Part shown: positions 25,306-33,332 of the stretch, piece by piece
Layout: each line of letters starts with the position of its first letter
Numbering within the stretch: the first letter of the stretch is position 1
Source of the DNA: an uncultured Modestobacter sp.
GTDB lineage: Bacteria; Actinomycetota; Actinomycetes; Mycobacteriales; Geodermatophilaceae
Length of the DNA: 64,000 nt
Reading direction: 5' to 3'
Assembly (NCBI RefSeq): GCF_947486615.1
Contig: NZ_CANKUD010000009.1
Coordinates: forward strand, 124,001 to 188,000
Notes under the pieces: model-generated
What the model saw: only the letters and a program-made list of their open reading frames with translations
Databases searched by the model: none
What the model was told of the DNA's origin: nothing
Made by a program: the position numbers and the translations under genes

Positions 25306-26382
25306 TCACCCCGATCGCCCGACTTCCGGGCGGGCCTGGGCGCGCACCTGCCGGACGTCGATGATCCGCTCGCCGGCCGCCCGCACCGCGGGCACGAGGG
25401 CGAGCGCCGCATCCCGGCGGGCGGCCAGCGCGGCGGGAGTCGACACCCCGAGCAGGTCCGCGGTGACCTCGCGGAACCGCTGAGCCGCGCGGCTCACGAC
25501 GAGGGACGGCGCGTCGGTCGTCAGGACGGTGAGGCACCGGCCCCACGTCGCCACGACCCAGAACACCGCCTCCCGGTGGTCTCCTGCTGCCACGAGCTCC
25601 CGACTGCCCTGGACGGTGACCGGACGGGCGTCGGGAGTCAGGTCGGCGGAGAAGGGGAACGGCGTCCGGGCCACGGAGGCGACCTGGTCCAGCACCGGTT
25701 CCAGCTGGTCCAGGTGGTGCTGCACGGCGGAACCATCACGACCACCCGCGTCGACCAGATCGACCAGGCTCCCGTACAGCTCGAGCTGACCGTGCTCGGC
25801 GAGCACCTCCCGGGCCGCCACGAACCGACGACGGACCGTCGGCGGGCGGAGTGCTGCGACCAGCGGCACCTGGGTGGGCAACGTCGCGGGGAAGAGCCAT
25901 GTGAGCACCTGCTCGTGCCACGGCGCCGCAGGATCCAGGGCGGCCGACCTGGTCACCATCCGGATCAGCACGTCCTCGCAACGGGCCTGTACGGCTTCCG
26001 GCGCAGCGAAGGACGGTGCGATCTCGGTGCGCAGCCGCGCCAGGTGCCCGGTCGGGTCGGCGAGCACGTGGTCACCGGCGAAGCTCGGTGCCAGATAGTG
26101 GGTCCGGGCGACGACGGCAGGATCGGCGACCTCCGACCACGGCAGCTCGGTCACCTCCAGCAGCACGCCGTCACACCGCAGCTTGCCGGGCTTGGCCGGG
26201 ACGGCCGGACCGTTGCGGAGGACGACCACGACGTCGACGTCCGAGGTCGCCGGCAGTTCGGCATCCGGTGCCAGTGCGGTGACCGAGCCGGTCAGGAACG
26301 CACCCGCGACCTCCGGCCGGTCCACGGCGTGCTGCTGGACCCGGCGGTGTGCAGCGGCCCGGGCATCCGCTGCCGAGGTCAC
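25306..26382 (-). CDS. Nucleotidyltransferase-like domain protein
   Basis: 358 residues, GTG start. The N-terminal ~110 residues look like a minimal nucleotidyltransferase: GAFLTGSVTALAPDAELPA followed by SDVDVVVVL gives the G-S and DxD metal-binding pattern. The remaining part is helical (RRRFVAAREVLAEHGQLELY, RAAQRFREVTADLLG) and may be substrate-binding. No antibiotic-resistance subfamily could be assigned. The gene sits between the SDR gene and a scar of gene fragments, suggesting that it arrived or was bracketed by rearrangement. Confidence 0.65.
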   Translation of the reverse strand: MTSAADARAAAHRRVQQHAVDRPEVAGAFLTGSVTALAPDAELPATSDVDVVVVLRNGPAVPAKPGKLRCDGVLLEVTELPWSEVADPAVVARTHYLAPSFAGDHVLADPTGHLARLRTEIAPSFAAPEAVQARCEDVLIRMVTRSAALDPAAPWHEQVLTWLFPATLPTQVPLVAALRPPTVRRRFVAAREVLAEHGQLELYGSLVDLVDAGGRDGSAVQHHLDQLEPVLDQVASVARTPFPFSADLTPDARPVTVQGSRELVAAGDHREAVFWVVATWGRCLTVLTTDAPSLVVSRAAQRFREVTADLLGVSTPAALAARRDAALALVPAVRAAGERIIDVRQVRAQARPEVGRSG

Positions 26383-26386
26383 CTGC

Positions 26387-26448
26387 TCACGCCGAGGCGC
26401 CGCTGTGGTGGCGCAAGCCCACCCGCCAGGCCAGGCGGGTCACGGCGA
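26387..26448 (-). pseudogene. Relic of the 3' end of an ABC-2 permease gene
   Basis: 62 bases that match 28741-28802, the end of the complete permease gene, at about 54 of 62 positions. Translated on the minus strand they give AVTRLAWRVGLRHHSGASA and stop, against AVTRFAWRVGLRHYSGASA in the intact gene. Nothing upstream of these 19 codons remains. Confidence 0.85.
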
Positions 26449-26524
26449 CTCGAGCCCGATCCCAGACTCAAACCCGATGCCACTGGCGGCCCCGGTGACG
26501 AGCGAGGGGTTCGGTGTCTGTCAT
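26449..26524 (-). pseudogene. Relic of the 5' end of the SDR gene
   Basis: On the minus strand it begins ATGACAGACACC, matching the first codons of the intact SDR gene (MTDTKPLA, here MTDTEPLA). It then loses two bases in the region coding LVTGA, so the frame breaks, and continues as a recognisable GIGFE-coding segment in which a ~17-base piece is duplicated. It is joined directly to the permease relic. Confidence 0.8.
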
Positions 26525-26673
26525 GGCCGCTGGGCTACCCAGGATGACGGCTGCTGCACTGCACGAGCCCGGGACGGCCGCGAGCGTCGGCGTGCCGGCC
26601 GGACCCCCCGTTCCCTGGCCTCCTCGGCGAGCTGGCGGGCCGCGATCAGCAGCGCCGACTCCGCGGTCGTCAC
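26521..26673 (-). CDS. Small open reading frame coupled to the anti-sigma gene (possibly truncated)
   Basis: 50 residues from GTG 26673, overlapping the stop of the preceding gene in GTGA with GAGGGGA just upstream. The first half (TAESALLIAARQLAEEARERG) looks like a real amphipathic helix. The second half is Arg/Pro-rich and ends at a stop that lies exactly inside the ATG region of the SDR relic. The simplest reading is a small third gene of the sigma operon whose 3' end was lost in the rearrangement. No family was recognised. Confidence 0.4.
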   Translation of the reverse strand: MTTAESALLIAARQLAEEARERGVRPARRRSRPSRARAVQQPSSWVAQRP

Positions 26674-28055
26674 TCCCCTTCCCCGAGTGCGTCGGTGATC
26701 CTGGTGATCGGCTCCTCCCGGTCGGGCAGCCCCGGACCGGTGACCCGGGCGGTGCTCGCCGACTCGACGTCCCGGACCACTGCGGCCCCGTCTTCCAGGG
26801 TCTGCGCCGCTCCCGGCGCCCCGCCGGACCGGAGCAGCTCCACGCGCGCATGGCCGGGCGGGGCGGTGACCACGTAGGACACCAGCTCCGCGGCGTTGCT
26901 GGTACCCGGTACCGAGCAGGCCGCCGCCGCGACCACGTCGGCCACCGCGGTGCCGGCCGGATGGGTGCCGACCCCGCAGCCTCCGGCGGTCCCCGATCCG
27001 TCGGCAGCCATGTCGGCGAAGGCGGTGCTGGTCGCCACGGCACCCGAGGGCAGGGTGAGGGCCAGGACGACGACGTCGGCGTCCCCACCGTCGGGGCCGG
27101 GCACCACCCCGGACCACAACAGCACCGGGTCCAGCGTCTCCTCGCCCAGTCCGGTCGGGCCGGAGACCTGTCGCAGCGCCTGGTCGATGGCCTCCGGAGC
27201 CGGGTCGGGATCACCGCCCGGCCGCAGCGGGACGAGGTCCGGCGGGTCGAACACCTCGCCCGCTCCGAAGGCCGGGAACACCCCCCGGGACTCCGAGACC
27301 ACGCCGTCGTGCACCACCCGGTACCGAGCTCCGTCAGCGCCGGGGACGACGGCGTCCAGGGCGACCACCGCCACCCCGTCGACGGTGTCCACCGGCTGGT
27401 AGTCGCGGCCGACCGTGCCGTCGGTGGCGATCTCCGCCCGGGGGGACACCAGCACCTGGTCGCCCGGCTGGGCGATCACGATCAGCGCCCCTCCGCCCCC
27501 GTCGACCCCCGAACCGGGCTGCCCGACCGCGAGTGCGGTCGACTCCGCTGGATCGACGGTGAGGTAGGAGCTGTCGGGCACGAGGTCCTGCGGTGCGGCA
27601 GCGGCCGGGCCGGTGTACCACTGGCCGAACAGCTGCCCCTCCGCCGGACCGACGACGAGCGCCACCCGGCCGGCGGGGGTCTCCCCGGCGAAGACGACCT
27701 GCCGATCCGCGCTGTCGGGCACCGGCCGGTTCGGCCAGTCCAGCTCCCGCACGGCCGCGAGGTAGTCCGGGTCGTCGGCCAGCGAGCCGCGCGGCGGCAG
27801 CGGGAAGCTGTGCCCGCCGGCCGCGTCCCCGCCGCCCTCGTCCCCGCTCCGCCCGGCGCCGCCGAGCAGCACCGGGACGACGACCACCACCAGCGCGACG
27901 CAGGCGACGACGGCGACCGCGGCGGCGCGGTGCCACCGCTCGGTGCGCCGCCGGTCGATCACCGCATCGGCCGCGGCCAGGTCGTCCCGCCGGGGGCCGG
28001 CCGGGGTCGCCGCCGCGGCGTGCAGACGCCGCCGCAGCTCCAGGTCGTCGATCAT
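26670..28055 (-). CDS. Membrane protein paired with the ECF sigma factor (putative anti-sigma)
   Basis: 461 residues. The N-terminal ~40 residues are cytosolic and acidic/basic mixed (DDLELRRRLHAAAA). One transmembrane helix follows (AAAVAVVACVALVVVVVPVLL, 44-66), then a ~390-residue extracytoplasmic domain. ATG 28055 overlaps the sigma gene's stop, so the pair is translationally coupled. Membership of a sigma/anti-sigma pair is inferred from this coupling and the topology; the classic zinc-binding HxxxCxxC motif of ZAS anti-sigmas is not present. Two cysteines in the outer domain (GGCGVG, AAACSVPG) could form a disulfide. Confidence 0.7.
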   Translation of the reverse strand: MIDDLELRRRLHAAAATPAGPRRDDLAAADAVIDRRRTERWHRAAAVAVVACVALVVVVVPVLLGGAGRSGDEGGGDAAGGHSFPLPPRGSLADDPDYLAAVRELDWPNRPVPDSADRQVVFAGETPAGRVALVVGPAEGQLFGQWYTGPAAAAPQDLVPDSSYLTVDPAESTALAVGQPGSGVDGGGGALIVIAQPGDQVLVSPRAEIATDGTVGRDYQPVDTVDGVAVVALDAVVPGADGARYRVVHDGVVSESRGVFPAFGAGEVFDPPDLVPLRPGGDPDPAPEAIDQALRQVSGPTGLGEETLDPVLLWSGVVPGPDGGDADVVVLALTLPSGAVATSTAFADMAADGSGTAGGCGVGTHPAGTAVADVVAAAACSVPGTSNAAELVSYVVTAPPGHARVELLRSGGAPGAAQTLEDGAAVVRDVESASTARVTGPGLPDREEPITRITDALGEGE

Positions 28056-28567
28056 CGCCGTCCCACCTCTCGGTGCTCGGGCTCCCGGGGCCCGGGGCCG
28101 AGCAGTTCGCGGAGCCGGGCCATCGCCCGGGACGTCTGTGTCTTCACCGTGCCGACCGAGCAGCCCAGCAGCTGTGCCGTCTGAGCCTCCGAGCGGTCCT
28201 CGTAGAACCGCAGGACGACGACCGCCCGCATCCGCGGTGGGAGGGTGCGCAGCGCGCCGAGCAGCTCCTCGTCGCGCTCGTCGGCCGGGCGGGCCGCCCG
28301 GTCCGGCAGCGACTCCACCACCTGCTCGGTGCTGGCCAGCCGCCGGCGCCAGCTGGTGTGCGTGGTCACCAGCACCCGACGCACGTACGCGGTGGGGTCA
28401 CCTCGGCCGCTGACCCGCCCCCAGTGCCGGTAGGTCTTCAGCAGCGCCTGCTGCACCAGGTCCTCGGCGTGGCCGTCGTCGCCGGTGAGCAGGTGGGCGG
28501 TGCGCAGCAGGGCGGCCCGCTGCTCGATCACGAAGTGGCGGAACCGCGCGTCGTCCTCGTCGCTCAC
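28052..28567 (-). CDS. SigE-family ECF RNA polymerase sigma factor
   Basis: 171 residues, sigma-70 ECF type of the actinobacterial SigE subfamily. Region 2 spans RHFVIEQRAALLRTAHLLTGDDGHAEDLVQQALLKTY in two adjoining blocks. Region 4 includes LPPRMRAVVVLRFYEDRSEAQ and the helix-turn-helix GCSVGTVKTQTSRAMARLREL. GTG 28567 has GGAGGT just upstream. It directs RNA polymerase to stress promoters and is probably held by the downstream membrane protein. The 173 bases between it and the ABC permease (28568-28740) show no further gene. Confidence 0.93.
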   Translation of the reverse strand: MSDEDDARFRHFVIEQRAALLRTAHLLTGDDGHAEDLVQQALLKTYRHWGRVSGRGDPTAYVRRVLVTTHTSWRRRLASTEQVVESLPDRAARPADERDEELLGALRTLPPRMRAVVVLRFYEDRSEAQTAQLLGCSVGTVKTQTSRAMARLRELLGPGPREPEHREVGRR

Positions 28568-28740
28568 TGCACCTCCCTCGCTGCGCTCTCACCCTCTACA
28601 CGCGGTGAGCACGCCGGGAGGTTGACACGGGCGTCGTCCAGCGGACCCGTGCCGAGGACTGCTGCCCTGGAGCCAGGCCGCACAGGTGGTCAGCCGGCGG
28701 CACGCAACCGCGCGGGCCTCCCGCTCCCGGGGTCACCGAC

Positions 28741-29553
28741 TCACGCCGAGGCACCGCTGTAGTGGCGGAGCCCCACCCGCCAGGCGAAGCGCGTCACGGC
28801 GAACAGCGCGGCGGTGAACGCGGCCGCGCCCAGCAGCAGCCAGCCCGACGCCCGGCCGGTGAGCGCCTCGGCCGGCACGGTGATGGCGAAGGCCAGCGGC
28901 ACCAGGAAGGTGAACCCGAAGCGGAGCCAGCCCGGGTAGACCGACACCGGCCAGCGGCCGGCCTGGTACATGCCGTCGAAGAGCTCGACCAGCGCGTCGA
29001 CCCGGACGATCCAGAACGCCAGCACGGTGAGCAGCAGCCAGAACGAGTAGATGACGACCACCCCGAGCAGCAGGGCGACCAGGAAGCCGGCCACGGCCAG
29101 CGGCCCCACCGGGCGGTCCAGCCGGACCACCGCCACGACCACCAGGGCGGCACCGACCAGCACGTCCACGACCTGCCACACCTCGAACCGGCGGGCGCTG
29201 ACCAGCAGCTGGCCGTCGGCGGGCTTGGTGAGGACGAAGTCGAGTGTGCCCTGCCGGACGTCGTCCATCAGCTGCTGCATGTTGGGCTGGATCACCGAGC
29301 GGATCACCCCGCCCATGAGCACGTGCACGCCCATGACCACCAGCAGCTCGTCGCCGGACCAGCCGCCCAGGGAGTCGGTGTGGCTGAAGACCAGCGCCAG
29401 CACGGCCAGCGAGGTGCCGACCGCCACTCCCGACTGCAGCAGGCTGAACAGCACGTTCGTCCGGTACTGCAGCTCGTTCTGCACCCCGACCCGCAGGAAG
29501 GTGCCGACCAGCCGCAGCGCTTGCAGGTCCCGGTCGGTGCGCGTGCCGGCCAT
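28741..29553 (-). CDS. ABC-2 type permease (third gene of exporter operon)
   Basis: 270 residues with six hydrophobic segments, DUF990/ABC-2 class. Characteristic parts are NELQYRTNVLFSLLQ near the N-terminus and VRQGTLDFVLTKPADGQLLVSARR. ATG 29553 shares one base with the TGA of the preceding permease. Together with that permease and the ATPase it forms a heteromeric exporter. The last 19 codons have a diverged copy at 26387-26448. Substrate unknown; related operons export lipids, peptides or drugs. Confidence 0.85.
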   Translation of the reverse strand: MAGTRTDRDLQALRLVGTFLRVGVQNELQYRTNVLFSLLQSGVAVGTSLAVLALVFSHTDSLGGWSGDELLVVMGVHVLMGGVIRSVIQPNMQQLMDDVRQGTLDFVLTKPADGQLLVSARRFEVWQVVDVLVGAALVVVAVVRLDRPVGPLAVAGFLVALLLGVVVIYSFWLLLTVLAFWIVRVDALVELFDGMYQAGRWPVSVYPGWLRFGFTFLVPLAFAITVPAEALTGRASGWLLLGAAAFTAALFAVTRFAWRVGLRHYSGASA

Positions 29554-30392
29554 CAGTTGCCCACCGCCCCGTACCGCCGCACGCCGAGCCGGAAGACCCC
29601 GGTGGCCAGCAGCGTGCCGACGCCGATCCAGATCAGCTGGACGCCGATCCCGGCCCACAGCTGACCGGTGGACAGGTTCCCGACCAGCGCCTCGATCGGG
29701 AAGCCGAACGTCGACGGGAAGGGGCTCCAGGCGGCGACGGTCTGCGCCCAGCCGGGCAGCAGGGCCAGCGGCAGGAGGCGGCCGGAGAGCAGCAGCTCGG
29801 CGGTGAACCACAGCTGGTAGAGCGCGCTGACCCGCGTCGTCCAGAAGGTGATCATGCCCAGCGCCTCGAGCAGCAGCGACCGGATCAGGTACGCGCCCCA
29901 GATCGCCAGCACGAAGACCAGCAGCTCCAGCGCGGTCACGTCGAACACCGGGGAGAACACCAGCGTCAGCACGGCGGCGATCGGGATCCACAGCAGGATG
30001 ACGACGAACTTCCACCCGGCGAAGTACGCCAGGTCGTAGTGCAGCGGGTGCACCGGGAGCAGCAGTTGCCCGGACAGCTCGCCCTGGCGGATCCGCTGCT
30101 CCCAGCCGTAGGGCGTGAAGACGACGTTCATGTTCCGGACCAGCGTCCAGACGATGTAGTAGGCGGCGAACTCCCCGGCGGTGATGCCCTCGACCGCACC
30201 GCCCTGTGCGTCGGCCACTGCGGACCACACCACCAGGTAGACCACCGGCTCGGCGATCATCCCGAGCATGTACAGGTAGTTGGCGGTGCGGTACTGGAAC
30301 TGGCTCTGCACCGCGGTGCGCATCACGACGGCGTAGAAGCCGGGCAGCCCGCGCAGCCGGCGCCGCTCCCGGGTCTGCGGCGCCGCGGTCAC
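29553..30392 (-). CDS. ABC-2 type permease (second gene of exporter operon)
   Basis: 279 residues, six predicted membrane segments. The family marker FQYRTANYLYMLGMIAEPVVY lies near the N-terminus in two joined blocks, and RIRQGELSGQLLLPVHPLHYD is the cytosolic coupling region. GTG 30392 overlaps the ATPase stop as GTGA, and its stop touches the next permease, indicating strictly stoichiometric translation of the three exporter components. Confidence 0.85.
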   Translation of the reverse strand: MTAAPQTRERRRLRGLPGFYAVVMRTAVQSQFQYRTANYLYMLGMIAEPVVYLVVWSAVADAQGGAVEGITAGEFAAYYIVWTLVRNMNVVFTPYGWEQRIRQGELSGQLLLPVHPLHYDLAYFAGWKFVVILLWIPIAAVLTLVFSPVFDVTALELLVFVLAIWGAYLIRSLLLEALGMITFWTTRVSALYQLWFTAELLLSGRLLPLALLPGWAQTVAAWSPFPSTFGFPIEALVGNLSTGQLWAGIGVQLIWIGVGTLLATGVFRLGVRRYGAVGN

Positions 30393-31405
30393 GACGGGAC
30401 CGGCGCGGACGGCCGGCCGGCGAACACCCGCTCGATGACGTCCTCGATCGGCGGGTCCTCGATGGTCAGCCCGCTCACCCGGTGGTCGGCGAGCAGCCGG
30501 GCGGCGACCGCGGACGCCTCGGCCGTGGGCACGCGCAGGCTGGTGCGCCCGTCCGGTGAGCTCTCCACCACCTCGCCGTAGCCGGAGAGGTCGGTGACCC
30601 CCTCGGGCAGCTGCACGGTGATCGTCTGGTGCGGGGAGAACCGGGTGGTCAGCGCCCGCAGCCCGCCGTCGTAGAGGACGGCCCCGGCGTCGATGACCAC
30701 CACCCGGGAGCACAGCGCCTGCACGTCGGCCATGTAGTGGCTGGTCAGCAGGATCGAGGCGCCGGTGCGCCGGTTGTACTCGGCGAGGAACCCCCGGATC
30801 CGCTTCTGCGCCGTCACGTCCAGGCCGATCGTCGGCTCGTCGAGGAAGAGCACCTGCGGCCGGTGCAGCAGCGAGGCGGCGATCTCGGCCTTCATCCGCT
30901 CGCCCAGGGAGAGGTTGCGCACCGGCTTGCGCACCAGGTCACCGATCTCCAGCAGCTCGACCAGCTCGTCGCGGGTGCGGCGGAACTCCGCGTCGGGAAT
31001 GCGGTAGACGGCGCGGTTCATCTCGAAGGAGTCCAGCGCCGGGATGTCCCACTGCAGCTGGTTGCGGTTGCCCATGACGAGGGTGATGCGGCGCAGGAAC
31101 TCCCGCTCCCGCCGGGACGGGGTGTGGCCGAGCACGGAGACCTCGCCCGAGGTCGGGAAGAGCAGCCCGGAGAGCATCTTCAGCATCGTGGTCTTGCCCG
31201 CGCCGTTCGCGCCGAGGAAGCCGACCACCTCGCCCGAGGCCACGTCGAAGGACACCCCGGCGACCGCCTCGACGTCCCGGTGCGTGCGGCGCACCAGGCC
31301 CCGGATCGACGCGGCCAGGCCGGCGTCCCGCTCGGCGACCCGGAAGGTCTTGCGCAGGTCGCGCACCCGGATGGCCGGCTGGTCGGACCTGCTCGCGGCG
31401 TCCAC
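30389..31405 (-). CDS. ABC exporter ATP-binding protein
   Basis: 338 residues. Walker A is GANGAGKTT (~residue 67), the signature is NLSLGERMKAEIAASLL, Walker B is VLFLDEPTIGLD and the switch His is TSHYM. The ~100-residue C-terminal extension (HQTITVQLPEG, DRRVSGLTIEDPP-like region) is typical of DUF4162-type exporters. GTG start. It energises the two ABC-2 permeases encoded directly downstream. The 123 bases upstream (31406-31528) hold a GCAGT/ACTGC hairpin and a GGTAAAGC sequence that could be the operon's -10 region. Confidence 0.93.
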   Translation of the reverse strand: MDAASRSDQPAIRVRDLRKTFRVAERDAGLAASIRGLVRRTHRDVEAVAGVSFDVASGEVVGFLGANGAGKTTMLKMLSGLLFPTSGEVSVLGHTPSRREREFLRRITLVMGNRNQLQWDIPALDSFEMNRAVYRIPDAEFRRTRDELVELLEIGDLVRKPVRNLSLGERMKAEIAASLLHRPQVLFLDEPTIGLDVTAQKRIRGFLAEYNRRTGASILLTSHYMADVQALCSRVVVIDAGAVLYDGGLRALTTRFSPHQTITVQLPEGVTDLSGYGEVVESSPDGRTSLRVPTAEASAVAARLLADHRVSGLTIEDPPIEDVIERVFAGRPSAPVPS

Positions 31406-31528
31406 GGCGCGGACCCAAACGGCGGGACGGTGCAGTCCCGAACTGCTTTACCGCGGCGCGCCACGGTGGTGCCGCCCGGCCCGGCCGGACAGCCGGGCGG
31501 CGACCGGTGCACCCGGCGACGCCGGAGG

Positions 31529-31840
31529 TCAGCCCCGCTGGGCATCCCGGCGACCGGGCACCAGGCGGCGCGCCGCCCCGCGGTGCACCCAGCCGGCCAC
31601 CGCCAGGTAGGCGATCACCGGGCAGGCGGCGAACACCGCGAGCACCGTGCCGCCCACCGCCAGCCCGACCACCAGCAGCAGGCCGCTGACGAGCACGGTC
31701 AGCAGCCCGGCCAACCGCCAGCGCCGCAGCTCGTCGTCCGGCACCGACTCGCCGCCGGAGAACAACCGGTGCAGCTCCGGTTCCTCGGTGGTGAGCTGCC
31801 GCTCGATGTCGGCCAGCACCTGCTCTTCTGAGTTGGTCAT
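31529..31840 (-). CDS. DUF3040 membrane protein
   Basis: 103 residues: a short acidic N-terminus (SEEQVLADIERQLTTEEPEL), typical of actinobacterial DUF3040, two adjoining hydrophobic segments (LLTVLVSGLLLVVGLAVGG and VLAVFAACPVIAYLAVAGW) and a basic tail. Small inner-membrane protein of unknown function, widespread in actinomycetes. ATG 31840. Confidence 0.85.
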   Translation of the reverse strand: MTNSEEQVLADIERQLTTEEPELHRLFSGGESVPDDELRRWRLAGLLTVLVSGLLLVVGLAVGGTVLAVFAACPVIAYLAVAGWVHRGAARRLVPGRRDAQRG

Positions 31841-31962
31841 CGGTGAGCCCCGTCCCCCTGCACACAGGCCGGTCGTGCCGGCCCGCGCCGTGCTCTCGAC
31901 GCGCGACCGGGCTTTCCCCGGCGGGGGCGGTCCTACACCACCCGGCCACCGCGCGATCGGTG

Positions 31963-32178
31963 ATGATCGAACACGTGACGGACGACGCGCTGATCTGCTC
32001 GGCGAAGGGCTGCCGGGCGCCGGCCACCTCCCGGCTGGTGTGGAACAACCCGAAAGTGCACACCCCGGACCGGGAGAAGGTCTGGACCGCCTGCGACGCG
32101 CACCGCGAGCAGCTCTCCCACCACCTGGCGATCCGGTCGTTCCTGCGCCGCGTAGAACCCGTGGAGCAGGCCCGGTAG
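31963..32178 (+). CDS. Small Cys/His-rich protein of the actinobacterial acetone-type cluster
   Basis: 71 residues from ATG 31963; GTG 31975 (VTDDALICSAKGC) is an equally possible start. It has CSAKGCRAPA near the N-terminus and ACDAHREQL later, a C-x4-C...C-x2-H pattern that could bind one zinc. RLVWNNPKVHTPDREKVW is the conserved block I associate with this small actinobacterial family. Function unknown. It ends just before the TPP riboswitch. Confidence 0.6.
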   Translation: MIEHVTDDALICSAKGCRAPATSRLVWNNPKVHTPDREKVWTACDAHREQLSHHLAIRSFLRRVEPVEQAR

Positions 32179-32187
32179 GTTCGTCGG

Positions 32188-32276
32188 CGCACACGGGAGC
32201 CCGGGCGCGGGCTGAGAAGGCGGACGACCACCGCCGACCGTCCAACCTGATCCGGTTCATGCCGGCGGAGGGAGCT
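32188..32276 (+). ncRNA. TPP (THI-element) riboswitch
   Basis: The THI-box landmarks are in order: CGGGAGCCC (from 32194), GCTGAGA (32211-32217), CAACCTGATCCGGTTCATGCC in two adjoining parts (32243-32263), then GGCGGAGGGAG (32264-32274). These match the thiamine pyrophosphate aptamer conserved core. The ribosome-binding sequence GGAGGGAG (32267-32274) is part of the aptamer's 3' strand and lies 7 bases before GTG 32282, so ligand binding should mask it directly and repress translation. Confidence 0.92.
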
Positions 32277-32281
32277 GCTCG

Positions 32282-33298
32282 GTGCTCGCCGCACGTTTCC
32301 ATGCCCCAGGCCAGCCGCTGGCCCTGGACGACGTCCCCGTCCCCACCCCCGCGCCCGACGAGGTGCGGGTGCGGGTGCACGCCGCCGGTGTCTGCGGCAC
32401 CGAGCTGCACTTCACCGACGGGCTCTACGCGCCGTCCCGCACCCCGATGACGCTGGGGCACGAGGCCGCCGGCGTGGTCGAGGCCGTGGGCTCGGCGGTC
32501 ACCGGCTGGGCCGAGGGCGATCGGGTCGCCGTCTACTACTACCTGTTCTGCGGCTCCTGCCGCTGGTGCCTGCGCGGCCGGCAGAACCTCTGCCTCACCC
32601 CGCGCGGCGTGCTGGCCTTCGCCGCGGACGGCGCCTTCGCCGAGCAGCTCGTCGTCCCGGCCCACTGCCTGGTCCGGCTGCCGGACGAGGTCTCCTTCGA
32701 CGCCGCGGCGCCGCTGTGCTGTGCCGGCACCACCGCGGTGCACGCGCTGGCCGAGGCGGCGGTGGAGCCCGGCGAGGTCGTCGTGGTGCTGGGCAGCGGC
32801 GGTGTCGGGCTGGCTGCCGTGCAGGAGGCCCGGCGGCGCGGTGCCACCGTGATCGCGGTCAGCCGGGACGCCGCCCGGCGGGACGCTGCCCGCCGCTGCG
32901 GGGCCACTGCCGCGGTGCCGCCGGGCGAGGCCGCCGACGCGGTCGCCCGGGTGTCGGGCGGGCAGGGCGCGGACGTGGTGGTCGAACTGGCCGGGGTGAC
33001 CGCCACCCTCGAGCTGTCCACCGGCGTGCTGGGCCGGCGGGGCCGGCTGGTGCTGGTCGGCTACAGCGCCGACCAGCTCACCGTCAGCCCGCTGGCGCTG
33101 GTGGTCGCCGAGCAGCGGGTGCTGGCCAGCGTGGGCAACACGCTGGCCGAGCTGGAGCAGGCGGTGGGCCTGGCGGCAGCCGGTCAGCTGACCCCGCCGG
33201 TGGCCGCTACCCTGCCGCTGACCCAGGTCAACGAGGCGCTGGACCGGCTGCGGGCCGGCGAGGTGACCGGCCGGCTGGTGTTGCACCCCCAGGCCTGA
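32282..33298 (+). CDS. Zinc-dependent alcohol dehydrogenase under TPP riboswitch control
   Basis: 338 residues, medium-chain dehydrogenase/reductase. The catalytic-zinc Cys is in AGVCGTEL (~38) and His-Glu in LGHEAAGVVE (~60). The structural zinc cysteines are in CGSCRWCLRGRQNLC (~91-105). The Rossmann motif is VLGSGGVGLAAVQ. GTG start immediately after the riboswitch. Control by TPP implies a role in thiamine supply or in using an alcohol related to its precursors; the substrate cannot be read from the sequence. It is followed 34 bases later by an MFS transporter. Confidence 0.9.
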   Translation: MLAARFHAPGQPLALDDVPVPTPAPDEVRVRVHAAGVCGTELHFTDGLYAPSRTPMTLGHEAAGVVEAVGSAVTGWAEGDRVAVYYYLFCGSCRWCLRGRQNLCLTPRGVLAFAADGAFAEQLVVPAHCLVRLPDEVSFDAAAPLCCAGTTAVHALAEAAVEPGEVVVVLGSGGVGLAAVQEARRRGATVIAVSRDAARRDAARRCGATAAVPPGEAADAVARVSGGQGADVVVELAGVTATLELSTGVLGRRGRLVLVGYSADQLTVSPLALVVAEQRVLASVGNTLAELEQAVGLAAAGQLTPPVAATLPLTQVNEALDRLRAGEVTGRLVLHPQA

Positions 33299-33332
33299 GC
33301 CCGGCCGGGCGCCCGTGTGAGGATCGGCGCTC

